DNA from: Membranipora membranacea
Lineage: Eukaryota > Bryozoa > Gymnolaemata > Cheilostomatida > Membraniporidae
NCBI GenBank assembly: GCA_914767715.1
Contig: OU612067.1
Span: 2,976,001-3,040,000, forward strand
Length of the DNA: 64,000 bases
Direction: 5' to 3'
The position numbers and the translations under genes are program-made. The notes under the pieces were generated by a model. That model was given only the letters and a program-made list of their open reading frames with translations, ran no database searches and was not told the DNA's origin. Numbering within the stretch: position 1 is the stretch's first letter; every line of letters starts with the position of its first letter. Below are positions 36,175 to 48,060 of this stretch, in pieces.

Positions 36175-37017
36175 GTAATCACATTAAGAGAAGACGACGT
36201 GACGTAACACTGCCTCGCTACTCTACCTTACTCGCATGTCTACGCTGTACCCATCCGCTCAGCCGATGTCGATCGACCAATCTCTGTTGCTGTATACTAC
36301 ACTACTCTCCTCAAGCCTGTACCCAGCGCGGCTGCAGTAGTACTACCATACTGATCAGATCTACCGTCGTGGCACGCTGACAAAATTGGACAGTTGACAT
36401 CGACGGTGATAGACGATTCCCAGTCTCAAGTCTCTAACTACTCTCTCTAATCTACACATATCTGATGATATATGCTCTCTAGGTAATTGGTGAGATCAAA
36501 CCATATCACAGTAAAATACACATGTACATTGTATTATACGCATTGCTCATTTCATTCATCGTTGGAGTTGCCTGCTCTCAACTAATCGCTGCTTTCTCAC
36601 TGTATTGACAATCTCTAAGCCTGCAGTAGAATGGCAGCATCATCACTCCTTGACAATATATTATTATTAGAACTAGTCTGCCTTAAAAGTGCAGTTTCTA
36701 GTTCCTCTACAGTCGTTGTCGATTGCATACTGTGACCTATCGACAACCTGTACCTGACATTCATTGTATACTTACATGCTCTTACACTGTTATATTGAAT
36801 TTATACATACAGTTAGGGTGTGTCATTATATGTGTACATTATCACATATTATCCATTGTGGTTCTTTTGCTATTGTTACCACAACCCCTCATTACTGTAA
36901 TTGTCAATGCTATACACCGTGCGCCTTGCCCCTGCGTAAAAGTGCATTTTGTCTCTCAAATAAGTGGTGTAAACTCCGTCAGTTCTCAGTATCAGCCGTC
37001 ACGCTACCAAACCAATC
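36175..37017 (+). other. BEL/Pao 5' untranslated leader
   Basis: 843 bp between the 5' LTR and the first gag ATG, with many short upstream ATGs and no long frame that fits a known protein. The primer-binding site should lie at its start (GTAATCACATTAAGAG), but I could not assign a tRNA. Confidence 0.6.
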
Positions 37018-39648
37018 ATGTCACTACAACAGCACTTCCTAGACAGTCTCACACGATGGAGCATCCCGATGCTGAAGGAGGAGCTAGCCCGGCTCGACCA
37101 ACCCTACAGTGGCAGCAAACCTCAACTTGTTCTACGGTTGCAGTCCTACTACAATGAGAACGATCCTGACCTCCAGCGAGCCACCCCACCACAACCAACC
37201 ACAGATGTCAATACGGGTGAGCTCAGACAACTTCAAGCTGCTGCTTCTTCTACTCTGGACACCACTACTGGCTCACTAGGTCAGCCAACTGAACTTCACA
37301 ATGTTGACCACACCACGGCCAACAGGGGGGACGATTCTAGATCAGTGATTGGCACCACCTCAGCTCGACCACTCGCAACAAGAGAAGACAATCCTTCACC
37401 TAAAATATTTTCCCCTCCACTTTCTGCAGTTGCAACACCCCAACCTACAACACAAACTGCTTCTACAGTACACTTCAGTGTCACACCACCTGCATTTGTA
37501 TCTGATCAAGCTGCAATCAATCTGCAGCGCATAACGCATATGCCAACCTCAGTAGGCAATTATCAGCCCACTTATTCCCAGGTTTGTCAAGCCCATAGGG
37601 AACCATACCCTGGCCAAAATGTACCGGTACAGCCCTTGGGAGGTCATTATCAGTCTAGGGGGATAGCTAGTCAGATTAATCCCCAACCATGGTTAGATCA
37701 AGGGTCAAGGGGGACAACCAGTCCAATCATATCCCAACCTGGGTCTCAACATCACACAGGGGGGACAACTGTCCAGCTCCTACCTCCACCATTACCTCCT
37801 ATATGGTCACACCAGACAGGGGGGACAACTACAAACCTACGAACCTAACACTATCATTTGACACAGACAGGGGAGGTAACTACACATACCCAACCTCCTT
37901 CGTCTAATCACAGGTCATGGGGGACAACTCCTCAGTTCTCAATCATATCAGGGTATAACCAGCAGTCGAGGGAGACAACTCAGCCCTAACTGGGCCGTCA
38001 GTCCTCGCTTGTTACTCAATCTATTGGTAGTAGGGATGCATCAATGCCTGGTATTGCTCATCATGGTTTTGGGGCAACTCCTAATCTCTATCCCTCTGTC
38101 ATTAACTCGGTGCCTCAACCGATCAACCCATACTCGGTGCACCAGCTGGTGTACATGCCGCTCATCAGTCAGTGCTAAGGGTCGCCAATCATGGTTTTGG
38201 GACAACTCCTTATCCCTATCTTCATAGCGATCATTCAGTGCCTCAACCAAGCCTCTCTCGCTCTGTTGCCTACACCAGTGCTGAACCCACTAATATACAT
38301 GGTGCTCAACATTCAGTCTTTAGTGCATCTCATGGGTCTGGGATAACTCCTAACTTGTACTCAGCTGGTATACATTCTGTTTCTCAGCCCAGTAACCCGC
38401 ACCTAGTCACTCACAATATTGATGTGCCACCTGGTACACACAGGATTCATAACCCACACTCAGCTGTTGCCTCTCATGATACTGGGATAACTCCTAACTC
38501 GTACTCAACTGGTATACATTCTGTTTCTCAGCCCAGTAACCCATACCCAATCACTTACAATAGTGATGTGCCACCTGGTACACACAGGTTTCATAACCCA
38601 CACTCAGGTGTTGCCTCTCATGATACTGGGATAACTCCTAACTTGTACTCAACTGGTATTCATTTGGCTTCACAGCCCAGCAACCCACACTCTACTGGCT
38701 ATTGTTCTTGTCCTCAGTCTAGACCTAACTCGTTGTATCCAAACCTGGATCCTCTCAGCTACCATCCTGGGATAAATCCCCCTCATTTACCTACTGCCAG
38801 TCAGCCACCTAACTCATATGTTAACTCTGGTGCCACTCAGGGGAGAAACACACATCCCCATCTCTTCAAAAACAACTCTGTAGTTGGTTTCACCGATCAG
38901 ACAACCGAGAAAACTCCATTTCATTTCATCTGTCTCAAACATGAACACTCACACTACTCAGACCCCAGTGCTCATTCAAGGCAACAGCTTGCCTACACCC
39001 AGTGCTATGGTACCAGATCTGGCGTCTACAAGGTTAGATCATCGGGCTACCTACGCTTCATCAGCAGTAAATCCTAAGTCTCAACTTGGTCATCAGTCAG
39101 AGCTCGAAGCTTTAGAAATGGGGTTGAAGATACTCAAAGCTAAGGACGAGATTCGGACCTATCATCATAGGCTCACCTGTCCTCCTGAAGAGCTTTCACA
39201 GTTCTCTCTCAACTCATCAGAAGCCCACTCTTCAATGTTGCACCTAGTAAAACAGTCGGTAGACATCAACAGCCTACCACCAGCCAAGCCTATCAAATTC
39301 TCAGGGGATATAATCGACTATCCCAAATGGCAATCCACATTTGATTTACTCGTTGAAAGCAAATCTCTGCAACCTCACCAAAAGTTAGTCTACCTACAAG
39401 ACTATTTGACAGGTGAAGCATTGGACCTGGTGAAAGGTGTATGTTCACTAAATACAGCTGATGCCTATAGCCAGGCCAAACAGAGATTAGATGAGAAGTA
39501 CGGTGACCTGTTTGATCTAACTGAAGCATTCCGAGATCAACTGGAATCATGGCCTCAACTCTCTAGCAGCGATAGCTACAGAAATATTCCAATTTTCTTG
39601 AACAATGCATCGTCACAATGTCTGCGGTATCAGAACTTCAGAAGCTGA
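37018..39648 (+). pseudogene. BEL/Pao gag, N-terminal and repeat region, frameshifted
   Basis: Gag forms the particle and packages element RNA. The first open part (37018-37848, 276 aa) opens with a SAP-like helix pair (MLKEELARLDQPYSGSKPQL, about residues 18-45) and then becomes Pro/Gln/Thr-rich with repeated GGTT blocks. The frame is lost between 37848 and 38172. It resumes at 38172-39077, a Pro/Ser/His-rich part with a 48-residue tandem repeat, and again at 38884-39648 in a third frame. This last part carries a DUF1759-type gag block (FSGDIIDYPKWQSTFDLLVE, then QKLVYLQDYLTGEALDLVKG). Another frame change near 39600 leads into the zinc-knuckle part. The SAP-like start is suggestive only; gag identity is firm from position and the DUF1759-type block. 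Confidence 0.82.
38331..38698 (+). repeat. 144-bp tandem repeat inside gag
   Basis: Two full units (38331-38474, 38475-38618) and a partial third (from 38619) encode a 48-residue repeat beginning H-[GD]-[ST]-GITPN-YS-GIH and including SQPSNP and DVPPGTHR. Upstream (about 37320-37990), shorter degenerate repeats around GGGGGACAACT occur five or more times in the same region. Confidence 0.9.
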
Positions 39649-41174
39649 GCGATCCTCGAGAGATGAAAGGTTTTCCCAACACTCTCCCAACTGGTTTAAT
39701 GAGCAAATGGTCAAGGCAAGCTGGAAGCTTACGCTACGATCATAAACGCCATCCAACCTTCCATGAGTATGCAGCCTTTGTCAAGAAAGAAGCCTTCCTA
39801 GCTACCAGCAATACTACCACTATAGATGCTCTCACCAAAGCTTCGAAGAACCCTGGAAAGAAGAAACCTTCTACCACAAAGTCATCAACGACTCTCAACA
39901 CTACTGCTGATCTCTCTTTGCGGTCAAGTTACTCTGCTAGCAAGCCAGCTCAGACTTCAAGTTACTCTGCTGGCAAGCCAGCTCAGACTTCCAGTTACTC
40001 AACTAGGAAACCCACTCAGTCTTCTGCTAAATCTCCAAAGAAAATCTGCCACTTGTGTAAGTCTCAGGACTCTCACAACACTTCAGACTGTCAAAAATTT
40101 GCCAAACTACCTCGCCCTCAGCAGCAGGAAGTTTTCAAATCGGAGAATCTATGTTTCCACTGCCTAAGAAAGGGTCATAGTAAGGATAAATGCTATGTAG
40201 AAGTGAAGTGCACTCGCTGTGATGGAGATCATGCTACCTGCCATCATATTGAGAAGAAGACATCCGAATCAGCGGATAATGCATCTTCTACTGAAGCAGC
40301 AGTGACTCACAGCATCAGCTCTGAAAATGGCCTAGGGCTTGCAACAATGATCCTGCCTGTGTACGTTTCTTCCTTAGAGAACCCGGAGCAGGAGATCTTG
40401 GTATATGCGCTCATTGACAGCATGTCAGATACTTCATTCATTTGTACGGATACAGCCGACAGCCTGAATGCTGCTTCCTCACCTACAACACTCAAGATGT
40501 CTACAATGACAAGTCGCAATCAGATTGTGAAATGTAGGAAGTATCTACAGCTCAAAGTGCGGGGAATGAACTCTAAAACAAGTATTCTCATTCCGCAGAT
40601 CTACTCTCAGGCCTGTATCCCAGGCAACCGTTCACACATCCCAACTCCCGAAACAGCCAAGCAATGGAAACATCTCAACTCTCTGACGGACAAAGTTTCC
40701 CCACTGCAGTCCTGTGACATAGCACTTCTGATTGGCTTCAACTGCCCTGCAGCCTCCAACCCTCTCTCACGAGTGAAAGGCTCTTTGACTCAACCGTTTG
40801 GAGTGGAAACCATACTAGGCTGGAGTATTGTTGGGGGCAACTCTGCTTCCACCAGTCAGCTGAGGATTTGCAACCAGATACCCACTGAAGAACTGAAGTC
40901 AGAAGAGATTATGCAATGTCTACAGGAGGACTTCAGTACTGAGGAAGGGATTCCTATGTCCCAAAACGATGTGTTGTTCCTGAAAATGGTGAAAGACTCA
41001 GTCTCAACTGTAAATGGCTTCTATACGATGCCACTACCATCTACACTACTACTACTACTACTACTACACCCAATCTCCCTAACAACAGGTCTTATGCCAT
41101 GCACAGATTCAGAGGTCTACGGAAGAAGTTATCGGCAGATCCTCATCTGGATGACAAATACAAAGAGTTTATGA
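39618..41174 (+). pseudogene. BEL/Pao gag zinc knuckles and aspartic protease
   Basis: A 518-codon open part. It begins with the end of the gag core, then a Ser/Thr-rich linker with three short SSYS-KP-QT repeats (about residues 112-136). Three knuckle-like modules follow at about residues 144-215: CHLCKSQDSHNTSDC, CFHCLRKGHSKDKC, and CTRCDGDHATCHH. These bind RNA in this family. A retropepsin-like domain of the DUF1758 type follows, with the active-site block ALIDSMSDTSFI near residue 265 and LLIGFNCPAA / GWSIVGG further on. The usual Gly of D-[ST]-G is Met here; BEL/Pao proteases often vary at that position. A run of seven CTA codons near 41044 encodes leucines. The frame leaves the pol frame around there and ends at 41174. 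Confidence 0.85.
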
Positions 41175-41234
41175 AGGACACAATCTCAACCATGCACAAC
41201 TACAGGAGAGGGCTGGTTCATACCTCACCATGAC

Positions 41235-42464
41235 GTGTTCCACCCTCAGAAACCAGGAAAGCTCAGAGTAGTTTTTGATTGTAGTGCTGTCTATCAAGGT
41301 CAATCACTCAACAAACAACTGCTCCAAGGTCCCGACCTTAACAACAATCTGGCAGGTCTCCTCTGCAGATTCAGGAAAGACAAGATCGCAGTTACCTGCG
41401 ACATCCAAAAGATGTTTCACCAGTTTTGTGTAACTGAAGATCACAGGAGGTTTATCAAGTTTCTGTGGTACAAAGATGGCACAGATGAGATTATCGACTA
41501 CTACATGAACGTACACTTATTTGGAGCAACCTCTTCCCCAAGCTGTGCGATATTCGGCCTAAAGCAAATCGCAACTGATCACTCTGCTGAGTACCCCCTA
41601 GCATCAGCCTTCATCCAAGACAACTTTTACGTTGACGATAGCCTGATTGCTCTATCTACACCGGCTGAGGCTATTCAGCTGATACAAGATGCTCAAGAAC
41701 TCACAAAAAAGGGCAATCTCACTCTGCATAAGTTTCTGTGCAATGACTCGGATGTTGCACGAGTACACGGATGTGACGGTCCATCTACCAAAGATCTAAG
41801 TTCTAACTCTGAGGCGAAGCGGGCGCTAGGTCTCATATGGGATATATCTCAGGATATATTCAAGTTTGCCGACAAGTCTGACAAATCAAAGCCAATCTCT
41901 CGACGTGGAATACTGTCCACTGTAGCAGCTGTGTTTGACCCACTTGGATTCTTAGGTCCATTCATTCTCAATGGCAAGCTGCTCATTCAGGAGATCTGTA
42001 AAGATGGAAGGAAATGGGACGATGATTTATCTGACACTCAAGTTAGTAAATGGAAGAAATGGTTAGCCAATCTGCCAGATCTCAACTTCTTCAAGGTACC
42101 CAGATGCTTCTTCAGCAAGGATCTGCAGTACAACGACTCACTGGTGGAACTACACATGTTTGCCGATGCTAGCTCATATGCCTATGGCACCTGTGCATAT
42201 CTGAGGATAATGGAACCAACGCTCACTCAAGTTTCTGTCTCGCTCGTCATGTCTAAGTCTCGTGTTGCTCCACAGAGGGCAGTAACTATACCTCGGCTCG
42301 AACTACAAGCAGCCACACTCTCAGTTAAACTCTCAGACTTTCTACTAAAGGAGCTGAAATATCAGGACCTGAAAATCTATTTCTGGTCGGACTCTGAAAC
42401 GGTTCTCGGCTACATAGCTAATGAAGCGAAGGCACTCCATACATTTGTCTGCAACCGTGTGTAG
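41235..42464 (+). pseudogene. BEL/Pao reverse transcriptase and RNase H
   Basis: A 409-codon open part of pol that copies element RNA into DNA. RT of the BEL/Pao (peptidase A17-linked) type: [10 protein letters not shown] (about residue 9), DIQKMFHQF box A (about 57), [19 protein letters not shown] (about 93) and the catalytic NFYVDDSL (about 130). The RNase H part begins near residue 295 ([18 protein letters not shown], with the first catalytic Asp) and includes IPRLELQAA and [12 protein letters not shown]. The first RT blocks lie upstream in a different frame (about 41100-41235). The part ends at a TAG (42462-42464) inside the RNase H to integrase junction, where coding-like sequence continues to 42552. 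Confidence 0.93.
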
Positions 42465-42551
42465 AGAATCAAGGACTCCTCATCTACATAACAATGGCGT
42501 TACATTTCTACTAATGAAAACCCAGCAGATATAGTATCTCGAGGTGCCCCG

Positions 42552-44198
42552 GTGTCTCAACTATCAACTACATGGCTGCACGGCCTGGAATTCCTATCAG
42601 ATCCTGCTTTCAGTATGCTAGATCAACCAGTAAGGACATTCTCTCTTAACGCTGACGATCCAGAAGTCAAGAAAGTCTTTGTACATGTTACATCTACAGA
42701 AAACAAGCATCAAATACTGCCACTATTTGACAAGTTCACCTGCTGGACGAAAGTCACAGCCATCATGAGCTACATTCTCAGGTTCGGATCACAACACAGA
42801 AAGGAAGATATTCATCCTAACAGCTCAACAGTGTTCATCACTATACTCAAACTACTCCAGCAGTCATATTTCCCTGAGGAACTAGAAAAACTACACTCAG
42901 ACGTACCCCTCTCTAAGCGTCACCCACTTCTGAAACTAGACCCATTCATCGATGCAGAGGATGGACTCTTACGAGTAGGTGGAAGGTTAGAAGATTCCCT
43001 AGGCTCCTATCATAGCAGACACCCAGTTATCATGCCAGGTTCAGCTCTTCTGACAAAACTATTTGCTTGCTGTAAACATGCAAAAGTAGCTCACCAAGGA
43101 AAGCAAACAACCATGAATCATATCCGAGCTAGTGGTGTTTTTCTCTTTGGGCAAGGTGCTCGCATGCTGTCCACAATGATACACGATTGTGTGAAAGGCA
43201 TCCGTCTTCGAGGAAAACCTATGACTCAGAAGATGGCTACACTACCTACCACCAGAACGGAACCCTCACCCCCCTTTACACATGTCGGAATGGACGTGTT
43301 TGGCCCCTTCAGCTGTAAGGATGGACGAAAGGAAAGCAAGAGGTATGGACTCATTTTCACATGCCTAGCAAGCAGAGGCGTTCATCTAGAGCTACTAGAG
43401 GATATGACAACTGACAGCTTTATCAACAGTTTCCGATGTTTCACATCTATTCGTGGACTGGTTCAGACACTTCTTTCTGATCAGGGTACCAACTTTGTAG
43501 GAGCAAGAAACGAATTCAAGAAATCACTAGAGGATATGATGAACATCGATACCCAAACCTATTTGAAGTCTAAGCACTGTCAATTCAAATTCAACGTTCC
43601 TTCCGCTAGTCATATGGGTGGATGTTGGGAACGACTAATAAGAACAGTGAGGAACGTCATGAAAGGCATTCTCCTGGAACAATCATCATGTCGACTCAAC
43701 TCAGCTAGTCTCCGGACACTACTATATGAATGTATGGCTATCATCAACTCCAGACCACTAACAGTAGAGCAGCTGAATCAAGAAACCACAATAGAACCTC
43801 TCCCACTTACTCCGAACATGCTGCTCACTATGAAAGGACAACCTCACTCATCACCACCAGGTGACTTCGATGAGCCTGACCTGTACTCTAGAAAAAGATG
43901 GCGGCGGGTGCAGTTCCTATCTCAACAATGGAGAAAGGAGTATCTGCATCATCTTCAATCAAGGCAGAAGTGGAGTTCCCCTCAGCCAAACCTTCAGACT
44001 GGAGATGTTGTTTTGCTCACTGAATCGCATCAACCCAGATGTGAGTGGAAGCTCTCGCTAGTAAATGCAGTCTACCCAAGCAAAGATGGTCTAGTACGCA
44101 AGGTGCAGCTGCATCTTGGCAATGGTCAGCTTCTTGACAGACCCATACACAAACTAGTCCTCCTACTTCCACATCAACAGCAACCTACCACTGACTAG
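42552..44198 (+). pseudogene. BEL/Pao integrase
   Basis: A 548-codon open part. The integrase inserts the DNA copy into the chromosome. An HHCC-type zinc region lies around residues 175-215 (HAKVAHQGKQTT, then MIHDCVKGIRLR), with the second cysteine of the pair apparently replaced. The core holds the D-D-E triad: GMDVFGPF (about 248), LLSDQGTNFVGA (about 310) and GGCWERLIRT (about 358). After it come INSRPLT and the C-terminal block typical of BEL/Pao, with RWRRVQFLSQQWRKEYL and LQTGDVVLL. The start is set by the upstream TAG rather than by a real initiator, because in the family it is part of one polyprotein. Ends 27 bp before the 3' LTR. The core looks undamaged. Confidence 0.93.
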
Positions 44199-44225
44199 AG
44201 AGAAAACTGCGTTTTCTGTTGGGGG

Positions 44226-44989
44226 TGTAACCGTGGGAGTTGCACTTGGCGTTAGGGGTCTAGTAATCGGTGTTATAGCATTGGCAAAGCCCACCATTGT
44301 CTAAAACTGCGTTCATGATGTTTTTACTGCTTTATCTAGGAAGCTTTCTTTCTAACTTTGAGTCATCGCTTTCAATACAATGGTGAAAGCTTTTTCACCA
44401 ATTTAAAGCTTTTCACCTTTTAAACCATTTACTGTCACTAGTCACCCAGACATTGGAAAGGATACATCTTTTAGCCAAGAGCTCTAATCTATATTGTAAG
44501 TGGTTCTTACATTTATATTCCTACAGATAACTTACTGATACATGCATTACATTACATCTCATTACATTACATGTGGACTTTGTTTTCTGTGGTATCAGAT
44601 ATTCATTTCAGTTGCATTCTTTAGACATACTATTACAATTTTGGCATTCTTATTTTAGCTAGATGTAATCCCGACTAGTCACCATTCATAATTGCTCACT
44701 ATTGCTCACTATCGGATTTTCTATTCCCACATAATGTGTGAGTTTTGTATCAATTGTAATGTTCAAAGTTAATTTTGTGTCTATGTAATACCATAACTTT
44801 TCCATACAATGCCATTATGATCTCGTCTTTGCATAATGTCAATCTTGTTGCAAACGCTTATACCTTTCAAACATGTCTTATAATGAATCAATCCATGTTA
44901 CAGGATTACCAGATTATTGGAGATAAATAAAATTCTTTGCACTCTTACACCTGCGTCATTCACGGGATAAAACGGAAGTATTCGATACA
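44226..44989 (+). repeat. BEL/Pao 3' LTR
   Basis: 764 bp, TGTAAC...GATACA, nearly identical to 35407-36174. AATAAA near 44926. Followed by the AATGG duplication and then directly by the splice donor of copy C exon 4 (minus strand). Confidence 0.97.
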
Positions 44990-46527
44990 AATGGGTCTTA
45001 CCCTGTTGGGCAGTTGAGAAATTGTCCAGTATATTTTGTGTGTTTTACCATCCTAACATCAGTTGTATCAGAAACTGGAACGCACTTAGCCAAAGCCTGC
45101 AATTAAAGAAAATAATCATAGGATCATAATAGCAATCACACTAAGCTGAGTTAGACTTTTCTGTACAGGTACTTTTTAATGTCATTATCACACTTGTTTT
45201 TTTATACATAACAGCATACCTATTACATGTTCACCCCATGTATAGATTGAGCCAATGAAGCATTGCTTGCTTTTTTGTTTGCAGTATTGTTTTTCTCTTC
45301 CAAAATATAAATCATTTTCTGCTAACAATCGACTCACCCTTGTTGCTAGAAGGTAAAACATTCATATACTGTTATTGGCGACCAAAGTCATATCTTTGGA
45401 AGTGTTTTGCACTCAGCGCCAGAGAGAGAAAGGAAAAAGAAAAAACAGAAAGAAAAGAGAGAAATAAATGGGAGCCTGTTGATAGAGTGTAAAACAAAAG
45501 TTACCCACATAAATAGAGTGGTGAGATACCTCCGACAATCTGTTGAGGGAGGGGGCTTAGATTTGCACACTTACCCGGACAAGAAACAACCGATGGTGCA
45601 TCATCTCGTATGGCTGATAATGGTCCATATGCCCAACGTACTGATGCATATCCTCTTAAATTGAGAACATATAACGCTGTGTGGGGGAAGGATAGATCTG
45701 GTGATCGGAATTTGTTTTTGTTCTACGACTTGTCTTGTCATTTCCATTTGAACATCAATTATATCTGAATCATGAACATTTTCAGTAATTAATGTTGTGA
45801 TTGCTATTCCTGACTGGTAATTATAGCTAACTCATGTTAAGATTAATTCTTTTTCCTTTCTTGTTGAGAATTTCCTCGTTTAACTCTCCTACATTGATGA
45901 TCATATTCCAAGTCTTGGTCAAGAAAAAGCATGCAGGTGGATGATCCAATTAATTGTTTAATTCAAAGTTTTTGTTCAATGACAGATTGACCAGTCAAAA
46001 AGTGGACCACGTCCTCATTCAACTTTAAAGCTTTATAAAATTTGAAATGGTCAATTTGACAAAGAAAATTCATAAAAAATTTGATCAATAGGTGGTGGTG
46101 GTGCAATGTTGTGAGCTTGGAAGACTCTTTCACACATCAAACAACAGCATTTATTCAAAGGCTGAAACTGCGTTATTTATCCATCTCCGTCTTTATTAAC
46201 AGTTTGAGCACAGTTTTGTCACCAATTGTTCTTTATAAAAATTACAAAATCATGCGGCTGAATGACACAGAATTCGTCAAACCATCTGTGATAATGTTCC
46301 ACCTGTCAGACGGTGTATAAATTATGTGAAAACAAGGTGAGAATTGAGCAATATATACAAATATGAAGAAAATGTAAACTTTAACAATACCTGGCTAAGC
46401 ACAAACAGAACAATATAAGGATCAGGAACAAATTCATGTTTAGCTCTCTTCTGTAATCAGTGTCCAAATATCAGAAGTTCTCTGCCACTGCTCCCTCCAC
46501 ATTGAACTTTTCTCAAGACATCGGTTG

Positions 46528-46535
46528 CTTTTATA
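46528..46535 (-). promoter_or_regulatory. TATA box of copy C
   Basis: TATAAAAG, 91-98 bp before the copy C ATG at 46437; matches the arrangement in copies B and D. Confidence 0.7.
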
Positions 46536-46555
46536 TTTTCAATAACTCAAAGAGA

Positions 46556-46925
46556 ATGTTGTAACCCTAATGACTTATTGCATAGCATAGTACAGTTAAA
46601 TAATCCATCATCTTAAAGTCTATCAGGCTAGCAACCCTTGTTGTGCAGACCACTGTGCCAATAACGATACTCGTTCTATATAACTTCAGTTCATACAGCC
46701 TTAAAAAGGGAGAAGAAAGTTTTCCAACAACAATATCAGTCCGTATCATTAAAGTCGATCAAGTGGCACAAAGATTATCCTGATCAATAATTTTAAGGTC
46801 ACATTCTCAAGCCCTCACCATTCCTTTTCAGCTGACAGTAAGTAAGTATAAATCTGGCAATGTGTGAATGCTTAAGCTCTGATAGCTAAGATTAAAATTT
46901 AGTTTGTGACACGGATAAAGCTCAG
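46556..46925. repeat. Upstream module of copy C
   Basis: Counterpart of the 381-bp module that is present twice upstream of copy D (51844-52224 and 52225-52605). Shared blocks: ATCCATCAT, TCATTCCTTTTCAGCTG-like, TTTGTGACACGGATAAAGCT. More diverged than the two D copies are from each other. Confidence 0.7.
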
Positions 46926-46999
46926 AAGAATTTAATTTAAATATTATCGCAATATAGAATCTGAATAATATAGCGAAAGCGAACTTACTTGCAACCTTA

Positions 47000-48060
47000 G
47001 TGAACATTTTAATTACCTCTTTTTTTCTACAGCACTACAACAAGACACGGTCTACTATGGACAATGTCCAGAAGACAGCAAGGCATTTGGATAAAATCTG
47101 CAAAATCAGAGTATATATCAATACACGTAGGGGTTCAACAGGGCACAATCTCAGAACGAATGTTCTGGTCGGCTTTCATAAACTCCTACAGTCCTCTAGC
47201 TAGCTAGCTGTCTAACCATGTATGCAGATGACATGACCTGTTTGAAAGCAGTCGCCTGCTCCACAGATGATGCAAGCAGCAGTAGCGCTACGATCCCTCA
47301 CCACACTGCTCTTGCTAGGAAATGATTTTTAATAATTTCAATAAAGTGAATTTTATAATTTTTATGCAAGCACCAAGTTTTTATTTTGTAAATCAGCTCA
47401 ATTATGTACATTTACAATGTATTTCAGATTGATCAATAAAGTAATCATCATCATCACGATGATATACTACATCTTATGGTAGACTGGGGTATTCAGTGGA
47501 GTGATGAACATAAGATGACAGATTATGATGCTAACTTTAGGTTGGAACAGTAAACCTCAGACAGATGTTTCCTTAGTAGAAATTGTTACCAGTTGGAAAT
47601 GTTTTGGAGTTATCATAGATAGTATTTAACTTTTTATACTTATATTGGCTATGTGTTTCATAGTCTGCCACAGCTGAAAAATTTTGGTGTATCTTGTGAC
47701 AAACTTGTTCTATTTTATGTTGCCAATATACGATCAATCCTAACTCATTGTATTCCTGCCTTTGTTTCCATGTTAACCGACAGCCAGCTGAAATCTTTGG
47801 AACAATTTCAGAATTTTACTCCACAAGAGGATTATTCTGAGAGACTAATAGCGCTAGACATCCCTGAGTTAAGACTTTTTTGTGAATTACATTATCGGAA
47901 TCATTTTAACAAGATAGCCAGTGACTGCAGGCATAGGCTCCACACGTTAATCGCTGAGAGGTAGTCATCACAGTATAGACATTTGAATCAATTGAAGGAC
48001 AATTTTATAGTCAGGGCGAAAACTGCAAAATGCAGAAAATTGTTATTCCATGATGGTGCT
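47000..48060 (+). pseudogene. Old LINE relic in duplication unit 1
   Basis: Decayed CR1-like ORF2. Around 47130-47240, in shifting frames, remain a GVQQGTIS block (RT), then YADDMT (box C). Around 47580-47640 is a thumb-like piece (SWKCFGVIIDS). The open part 47653-47964 encodes the C-terminal region (GVSCDKLVLFYVANIRSILT, CIPAFVSMLTDSQLKSLEQF, EDYSERLIALD). The same relic, with the same lesions, is at 52700-53730, so it predates the C/D duplication. Confidence 0.8.

Larger units (their letters stand above)
35407..44989 (+). mobile_element. BEL/Pao LTR retrotransposon, complete but with broken coding frames
   Basis: A 9,583-bp element bounded by TG...CA LTRs (768 and 764 bp) and a perfect 5-bp target duplication, AATGG (35402-35406 and 44990-44994). 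The internal order is gag, aspartic protease, reverse transcriptase, RNase H, integrase, as in BEL/Pao. It lies in the opposite orientation to copy C, inside its intron 4. The LTRs differ by roughly a dozen substitutions and a few small indels, so the insertion is not brand-new. The gag-pol frame is broken by several shifts and one stop. A G-rich run (GTTGGGGG) precedes the 3' LTR as a short polypurine tract. No tRNA-primer site was recognised right after the 5' LTR. No env-like frame. Confidence 0.96.
35029..46437 (-). pseudogene. Copy C of the secreted ten-cysteine protein, interrupted and broken
   Basis: Exons in coding order: 46391-46437 (signal peptide, MNLFLILILFCLCLA), 45575-45654, exon 3 absent, 45002-45096, 35029-35185. 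At 45331-45353 only the donor end of exon 3 and its left flank remain. Compared with copy D, about 115 bp of exon 3 has been deleted. Exon 5 has an in-frame TAA (35128-35130) where copy D has a tyrosine codon, so 32 residues would be lost. Intron 4 holds a complete BEL/Pao element. The AATAAA found after B and D has become AGTAAA. A TATA box remains at 46528-46535. Joining exon 2 to exon 4 would put exon 4 out of frame (phase 1 to phase 0). Transcription is possible but no family-like protein is expected. Close similarity to D marks it as a recent pseudogene. Confidence 0.85.
34540..48060. repeat. Tandem duplication, unit 1 (contains copy C)
   Basis: Unit 1 matches unit 2 (48560-53730) in order and orientation: 3' flank, hairpin motif, exons 5 to 1, upstream region, old LINE relic. 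Unit 1 has gained the BEL element (35407-44989) and lost exon 3. Unit 2 has gained a SINE in intron 3 and a second copy of the 381-bp upstream module. Between the units lies a LINE 3' end (48056-48540). Confidence 0.85.

Noticed and set aside
44199-44225. Env-like gene between integrase and 3' LTR
   Set aside because: Only 27 bp separates them, so the element has no additional frame.
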